DNA from: an uncultured Clostridium sp.
Lineage (GTDB): Bacteria; Bacillota; Clostridia; TANB77; CAG-508
Assembly (NCBI GenBank): GCA_900555615.1
Contig: USMB01000023.1
Location: 1 to 26,047, forward strand
Direction of reading: 5' to 3'
Length of the DNA: 26,047 nucleotides
Shown one piece after another: positions 21,784 through 26,047 of this stretch (positions within the stretch are counted from its first letter, which is position 1; every line of letters begins with the position of its first letter). The notes beneath the pieces were generated by a model. That model saw nothing but the letters and a program-made list of their open reading frames with translations, did not search any database and was not told where the DNA came from. Both the position numbers and the translations under genes were made by a program.

Positions 21784-23229
21784 TTACATTTTTCTTCTTC
21801 TAAATATCCAAACTACAATTCCTGTAAATATTGTTAATATTGGAACAACAAATATTATTGTTTTTATAATAACATCTTCTTGATCTGTAACTGTATATTT
21901 TTCTGTTTCATTTGTTTTTCTGATTGTTATTGTATCTTCTCTTTCTGTTAAATGTGAAATTGAATTTAAAATAACATCCTTATTATTATATAATTCACTT
22001 GCATAAGTATAATATGCTGAAATTTGTAATGTTAAATTTGTTGCAAATATTTCATTTGAATATATTATCAATTTTGAATTCTTTTCATCTGAAATCTTCT
22101 TATTTACATATGCACCTATAATTGCTGAACCTTCTTCTCCATCATTTTCTGTCCTTGATGTTGTTTTAGCATCAAATTTTGTTCTTACAAAAGCTTTATC
22201 ACTTGTTGAAGCAATTGTTTCATATTCAACACCTAAATCACTTAATGTATCAGCATCTTCAAATTCAATTTTTCCAGCATCTATAAAACATGCTTTTAAG
22301 CTCATATCTAAACTGCTCATAAAGTTTGCACTAACATTTTCTATAATCATATCTGGTGAATTTTGTAACATCTTGCTTCCATCTTGTTCAAATATTGCAC
22401 CATATCCAATTTTTATTCCATATTGAGCTAATACTTGATTAAAGTTTGGTGTTTCAAATTCCAACATATTTTGAGATGACATTATCATTAATTTTCCACC
22501 ATTGTTAATATATTCTATTATTTTGTCCTTTTCTATATCATCTAAATCTTTGTTTAATGTTGTTATAACTAAGCATTTACAATCTTCTGGTATGCTACCT
22601 GTTGTTAATATATCTAAATAATCCACATCATTTGCTTCATCTTTTAATTCTTGTATAACTGTTGATAATGCTTGTTCTGTATTATAATATGATTTTCCAG
22701 ATAAAATATAAATATGAGGTCTCTCATCTGTTGTTACTTCTACAATTGCATTTGTAAAAGCCTCTTCTGTTTTATCTATTTGTTTTGAAGTAGAATAATC
22801 ATATGTATATAAATCACTTGTTGTTAATGTTTTTTCTTTTTCTCCTGATTTTATAACAATTAAACTTCCTGTACTTGTTATATTATATTTTGTTTGTAAA
22901 TCAACTCTTGATGATAAATCATCTATATTTTCTACAGTTATTCTTTTACTTGCATTTTCATATTTTTCAGCATAATCAACCACATAAGTTGAGCTTGTCA
23001 TATTAATTAATTGAATAGTTACATCTCTGTCAAGTTTTGTTAATCTATTTTTTGTCTCATCTGATAAAGAATATAATTTTTTAGTTGTAACATCTATGTC
23101 TTCAACCTTAATTTTGTCGACTCCCCAGTTTATTAGCACATAGCATGCTATTATAATAGCTATTAAAAGAAGGGTTGTCGTACCTTTTATTAGCCATTTA
23201 TTTTTTATGATTTCTAAAAATTTTTTCAC
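21784..23229 (-). CDS. GldG-like ABC-transporter auxiliary protein
   Basis: This 481-aa protein has a membrane helix near each end (about 12-35 and 450-472). Between them is an extracytoplasmic domain with ERPHIYILSGKSYYN and CKCLVITTLNKDLDDIEKDK, then YINNGGKLMIM, the layout of GldG/ABC_transp_aux proteins. In Bacteroidota GldA-GldF-GldG is linked to gliding; in Firmicutes the transported substrate is unknown. The start is GTG at 23229 with GAGAGGG upstream. It follows the permease gene by 16 nt in one operon. Confidence 0.8.
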   Translation of the reverse strand: MKKFLEIIKNKWLIKGTTTLLLIAIIIACYVLINWGVDKIKVEDIDVTTKKLYSLSDETKNRLTKLDRDVTIQLINMTSSTYVVDYAEKYENASKRITVENIDDLSSRVDLQTKYNITSTGSLIVIKSGEKEKTLTTSDLYTYDYSTSKQIDKTEEAFTNAIVEVTTDERPHIYILSGKSYYNTEQALSTVIQELKDEANDVDYLDILTTGSIPEDCKCLVITTLNKDLDDIEKDKIIEYINNGGKLMIMSSQNMLEFETPNFNQVLAQYGIKIGYGAIFEQDGSKMLQNSPDMIIENVSANFMSSLDMSLKACFIDAGKIEFEDADTLSDLGVEYETIASTSDKAFVRTKFDAKTTSRTENDGEEGSAIIGAYVNKKISDEKNSKLIIYSNEIFATNLTLQISAYYTYASELYNNKDVILNSISHLTEREDTITIRKTNETEKYTVTDQEDVIIKTIIFVVPILTIFTGIVVWIFRRRKM

Positions 23230-23245
23230 TTTTCCCTCTCCTATC

Positions 23246-23929
23246 CTATTTTACTAATTTTCTTCTTTGCATTACAATTATAGTAAATGCTATGAACATT
23301 AATGCTAATGATACTGGTCCTACAACATCACTTAATTTAATAACTCCACTTGGGAAGTTTTGATAGAAACTCATTATTGCTATGTCTGGAAGACCTATAT
23401 TTAGGTCTGGAACAAATAATGTTATTATTAAAAATCCCATTGTAAGAACTCCAGCAATTACTTGGCTTTCTGTTATACTTGATGCAAACATTCCTATTGA
23501 TACTGCTGTTCCACTTATTAATAAAAATCCTAACATAGCCACTAAAACTACTAATATATTTGGACTTCCAAAATAGCACAATATTCCAAAATACATAAAT
23601 GAAATTATTAATGCAATTGTAATAACTGCCATAGCTGCTAAAAATTTTCCTAATACAACTCCTGTAATACTTACTGGTGATGTTAGTACTAATTGCTCTG
23701 TTCCTGTTTTTCTTTCTTCTGAAAACATTCTCATTGTTAACAATGGTACTGCTATAAGTAAACCATAAAGTGCTGTATAAAAATATAAACCACCTAAATC
23801 TATACTACTATACATTACTGTTGTCAAATAAAAGAATACACTTGCTACTAATAAAAGTATTCCAACTACAACATAGCCTATTGGAGATAAAAAGTAGCTT
23901 TTTAATTCCTTTTTAAATACTGCCCACAT
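23246..23929 (-). CDS. ABC-2 type permease (GldF-like)
   Basis: This 227-aa protein has six predicted membrane helices. The N-terminus FKKELKSYFLSPIGYVVVGI and the loop RMFSEERKTGTEQLVLTSP (coupling-helix region with the conserved Glu) are standard for ABC-2 permeases of the GldF/NosY type. The ATG shares its A with the TAA stop of the ATPase gene, so translation is coupled. With the ATPase and GldG-like protein it should form one complex. Confidence 0.88.
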   Translation of the reverse strand: MWAVFKKELKSYFLSPIGYVVVGILLLVASVFFYLTTVMYSSIDLGGLYFYTALYGLLIAVPLLTMRMFSEERKTGTEQLVLTSPVSITGVVLGKFLAAMAVITIALIISFMYFGILCYFGSPNILVVLVAMLGFLLISGTAVSIGMFASSITESQVIAGVLTMGFLIITLFVPDLNIGLPDIAIMSFYQNFPSGVIKLSDVVGPVSLALMFIAFTIIVMQRRKLVK

Positions 23930-25011
23930 TATTCTTGTCCCCCTTCATCTTTTTTCTCTTCTTTATTTTCTTCAGTCTCATTCTCCTCTGTTTTATTATC
24001 TTCTGTTTTATTTTCTTCAGTCTCATCAGTTTCATCTGCTAATTGTTGTTCTTTTTCTTGCTCCACTGCATTTTCATCTTGAGAATTAATAAGTTGCATA
24101 AATGCATCTTCTAGAGTAACATCAGATTTTTTCATTTCAAATATCGTAATTTCTTCTTTTGCAAATGTATCAAAAATATTTTTTCTTAAATCCACTCCAT
24201 CATCTGCAGTTATTTTATACTTTTTAGTTTTATCTTCGTTTTCTTCAATTAATTTTATTTCTTGTACATTTTCTAATTTATCTTTTACAGAGTCCATCTT
24301 ATTTTCTGGATCTTCTACTGTTACATAAACTATATTATCTCTTACTACCTTCTTTTCAAGGTTTTCTGGTGTATCTATTGCAATAATTTTTCCTTTATTT
24401 ATAATAATAACTCTATTACAAATTTGACTTACTTCTGATAATATATGAGAACTTAAGATTACAGTATGTTCTTTACCCAAATTCTTTATAAGTGCTCTTA
24501 TTTCTGTAACTTGCTTTGGATCAAGTCCAACTGTTGGTTCATCAAGTATTATTACTTTAGGATTACTTACTAGTGCTCCTGCCATACTTACTCTTTGCTT
24601 GTATCCTCTAGAAAGATTTCTTGTTAACTTGTTTTTTACATCTATTAACCCTGTATCTTCAAGAGCTTTTTCTACCTTTTCTTTTCTTTCTTTTTTTGGT
24701 ACACCTTTAAGTTCTGCCATATATGTTACAAATTCTTTTACTGTTAAGTCTGTATATAGTGGCACACCTTCTGGCATATAACCAATTTGTCTTTTGGCTT
24801 TTTTAGGTTTTTTAGAAATATTATATCCATCTACAATTATTTTTCCTGATGTTGGCTCTATAAATCCTGTAATCATGTTCATTGTTGTACTTTTTCCAGC
24901 TCCATTAGGTCCTAAAAATCCTACAATTTCTCCCTCTTCAATTTCAAAACTGATGTCATTAACGGCAGTAAAACTTCCGTATTTTTTTGTAATATTTTCA
25001 ACTTGAATCAC
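23929..25011 (-). CDS. ABC transporter ATPase (GldA-like)
   Basis: This 360-aa ATPase drives the adjacent permease. Walker A is GPNGAGKST (34-42), the signature LSRGYKQR (133-140) and Walker B VIILDEPT (153-160), followed by the H-loop LSSHILSEV. Residues about 215-310 are an accessory domain. The last about 45 residues are a low-complexity acidic tail of repeated TEEN/TEDN/EEK units, not needed for ATPase function and unusual in length. The start is GTG at 25011 behind GAGGAGG. It is the first gene of the three-gene operon, with a promoter at 25046-25074. Confidence 0.92.
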   Translation of the reverse strand: MIQVENITKKYGSFTAVNDISFEIEEGEIVGFLGPNGAGKSTTMNMITGFIEPTSGKIIVDGYNISKKPKKAKRQIGYMPEGVPLYTDLTVKEFVTYMAELKGVPKKERKEKVEKALEDTGLIDVKNKLTRNLSRGYKQRVSMAGALVSNPKVIILDEPTVGLDPKQVTEIRALIKNLGKEHTVILSSHILSEVSQICNRVIIINKGKIIAIDTPENLEKKVVRDNIVYVTVEDPENKMDSVKDKLENVQEIKLIEENEDKTKKYKITADDGVDLRKNIFDTFAKEEITIFEMKKSDVTLEDAFMQLINSQDENAVEQEKEQQLADETDETEENKTEDNKTEENETEENKEEKKDEGGQE

Positions 25012-25045
25012 GAATTTTTCCTCCTCATTATTATGTTCTTAGCCC

Positions 25046-25074
25046 ATATTAACATTTTATCTTTAGTTTGTAAA
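25046..25074 (-). promoter_or_regulatory. Promoter of the Gld-type ABC operon
   Basis: Read leftward, TTTACA (25074-25069) and TAATAT (25051-25046) are 17 bp apart, about 35 nt before the GTG start. Confidence 0.5.
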
Positions 25075-25126
25075 GCCTTTTCACTTAATTTTCACAATTA
25101 TAAAAATGTCGTTTATATCACATCAA

Positions 25127-25174
25127 AAAAGAGTCGTTCCCAAAATCATATATTTTAATTGGTTCGACTCTTTT
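25127..25174 (-). terminator. Hairpin A: terminator of the ABC-F gene, palindromic repeat
   Basis: AAAAGAGTCG (25127-25136) pairs with CGACTCTTTT (25165-25174), with inner AAAAT/ATTTT pairing. Leftward it ends in a T run, so it can terminate the ABC-F transcript. Its arrangement (GAGTCG, AAAAT, ATTTT, CGACTC) resembles hairpin B next to it. Confidence 0.6.
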
Positions 25175-25230
25175 AATTTGGGGTCGGTTCTAAAATTAGC
25201 ATATGTTAATTTTAGAACCGACCCCAAATT
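25175..25230. repeat. Hairpin B: 24-bp perfect palindrome
   Basis: 25175-25198 and 25207-25230 are exact inverse copies with an 8-nt loop. The arms contain GGGGTCGGTTC and GAACCGACCCC. It starts 8 nt past the ABC-F stop. Similarity to hairpin A suggests a pair of related palindromes of a REP-like or MITE-like family, rather than an ordinary terminator. Confidence 0.6.
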
Positions 25231-25238
25231 TCCAAACA

Positions 25239-26047
25239 TTATTCAATTCCTAAATATTCATTATATGTAACTTCTCTATCAATAACTTTATCATCTTTAA
25301 TATCAATGATTCTATTTGCAACTGTTTGTGTTAATTGATGGTCATGTGATGTAAATAAGATATTTCCTTTAAATTTGCTCATTCCATCATTTACAGATGT
25401 AATACTTTCCATATCAAGATGGTTTGTAGGTTCATCAAATATTAAGAAATTTGCTCCTGATAACATCATTTTTGCTAAAACACATCTTACTTTTTCTCCA
25501 CCTGAAATTACATTTGCTGATTTTAAAGCTTCATCTCCTGAGAATAACATTCTTCCTAAAAATCCTCTTACATATGTTTCGTCTGGATCTTTTGAATATT
25601 TTCTTAACCATTCTGTTAAACTTTCGTCTGTGTCAAATAAATAATTATTATCCTTTGGAAAATATGATTTTGTAATTGTTGTTCCCCAAATAAGTTCTCC
25701 TTCGTCTGGTTCCATTTCTCCAGCAATTATTTGGAATAATACTGTTTTAGCATTTTCATTATCTGCTAAAAATGCAATTTTATCTCCAGTTTTTACTGTA
25801 AATGATATGTTATCTAATATTTTTTCTCCATTTATTGTTTTAGAAATATTCTTAACTTGTAAAATCTCTTTTCCAGGCTCTCTATCTGGTTTAAAATCAA
25901 CATATGGATATTTTCTGTTTGATGGTTTAATTTCATCTAACTCAATTTTTTCAAGAGTTTTCTTTCTTGATGTCGCTTGTTTTGATTTTGATGCATTAGC
26001 ACTAAATCTTGCAATAAAGTCTTGTAATTCTTTAATTTTTTCTTCTT
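25239..26047 (-). CDS. ABC-F family ATPase, C-terminal part (continues beyond window)
   Basis: The last 269 codons of an ABC-F protein are present; the first ATPase domain lies beyond position 26047. ABC-F proteins act on the ribosome (translation factor or antibiotic protection), not in membranes. Visible are the interdomain linker (ELQDFIARFSANASKSKQ, then RKYPYVDFKPDREPGKEI) and the second ATPase domain, with signature NVISGGEKVR, Walker B FLIFDEPTNHLD and HDHQL. Walker A of this domain is degenerate (ADNENAKTVLF), which I recall as usual for the YkpA/YbiT-like clade. WGTTITKSYFPKDN also fits that clade. No long C-terminal extension is present. Confidence 0.88.
   Translation of the reverse strand, partial: EEKIKELQDFIARFSANASKSKQATSRKKTLEKIELDEIKPSNRKYPYVDFKPDREPGKEILQVKNISKTINGEKILDNISFTVKTGDKIAFLADNENAKTVLFQIIAGEMEPDEGELIWGTTITKSYFPKDNNYLFDTDESLTEWLRKYSKDPDETYVRGFLGRMLFSGDEALKSANVISGGEKVRCVLAKMMLSGANFLIFDEPTNHLDMESITSVNDGMSKFKGNILFTSHDHQLTQTVANRIIDIKDDKVIDREVTYNEYLGIE

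Noticed and set aside
25716..26047. Degenerate Walker A in the second ATPase domain of the ABC-F protein
   Set aside because: I considered a damaged gene, but signature and Walker B are intact and I recall this degeneration as normal for the YkpA/YbiT-like clade.
1..26047. CRISPR array
   Set aside because: No series of identical 24-40-nt repeats with regular unique spacers is present; the repeats seen are short palindromes.

Overview
The window is AT-rich, with Gram-positive-type ribosome binding sites (AGGAGG), TTGACA/TATAAT promoters with 17-bp spacers, and many intrinsic terminators. The gene content (LCP cell-wall ligase, DacF-type D,D-carboxypeptidase, ComEA, CvpA with a DUF5711-like neighbour, YqeG, ABC-F protein) points to a low-GC Bacillota, probably a clostridium. 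The exact taxon cannot be read from the sequence.

Layout. (1) Positions 1 to about 6005 are the right part of an integrated mobile element whose left end lies outside the window. It has a leftward operon (excisionase-like HTH protein, phage-type replisome organizer, DnaC-like helicase loader), and a divergent rightward pair: a Cys4 zinc-finger protein and an ApeA-like HEPN protein that is a candidate anti-phage RNase. A tyrosine integrase follows, broken by a stop at codon 6 and a frameshift in an A7 run. The element ends at a partial initiator-tRNA sequence (5952-6005) that looks like its attachment site. (2) 5999-9664 is a leftward operon: maf, yqeG, a nucleoside phosphorylase, a 63-aa unknown and a divergent FtsK-like translocase with a C-terminal membrane segment. 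(3) 9878-12622 holds a small P-loop kinase-like gene and a methylation-only type I-like pair: a half-size HsdS upstream of an HsdM fused to an XRE helix-turn-helix, with no HsdR. (4) 12830-14973 holds an intact tRNA-fMet and, directly behind it with its own promoter and terminator, a 636-aa soluble protein joining a ClpC-like N-domain and AAA+ module to an FtsH-type M41 zinc protease. This is the most unusual gene in the window. (5) 15012-26047 looks like ordinary chromosome: comEA, a D,D-carboxypeptidase, an LCP protein, cvpA, a DUF5711-like protein, a YkvI-like membrane protein, a Gld-type ABC transporter of three genes, two related perfect palindromes, and the C-terminal part of an ABC-F ATPase that runs off the window.

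How the parts fit. The element replicates (loader and organizer) and integrates (integrase, now decayed), and probably carries the zinc-finger/HEPN pair as defence cargo behind a strong promoter bearing repeated GTTAAC-type operators. The methylase pair and the Clp/FtsH hybrid lie between two oppositely oriented copies of initiator-tRNA sequence or just beyond the second one, so this 5.9-15 kb stretch looks like accessory DNA accumulated at tRNA-fMet sites. All functional statements are inferred from motifs read by eye; no database search was possible.
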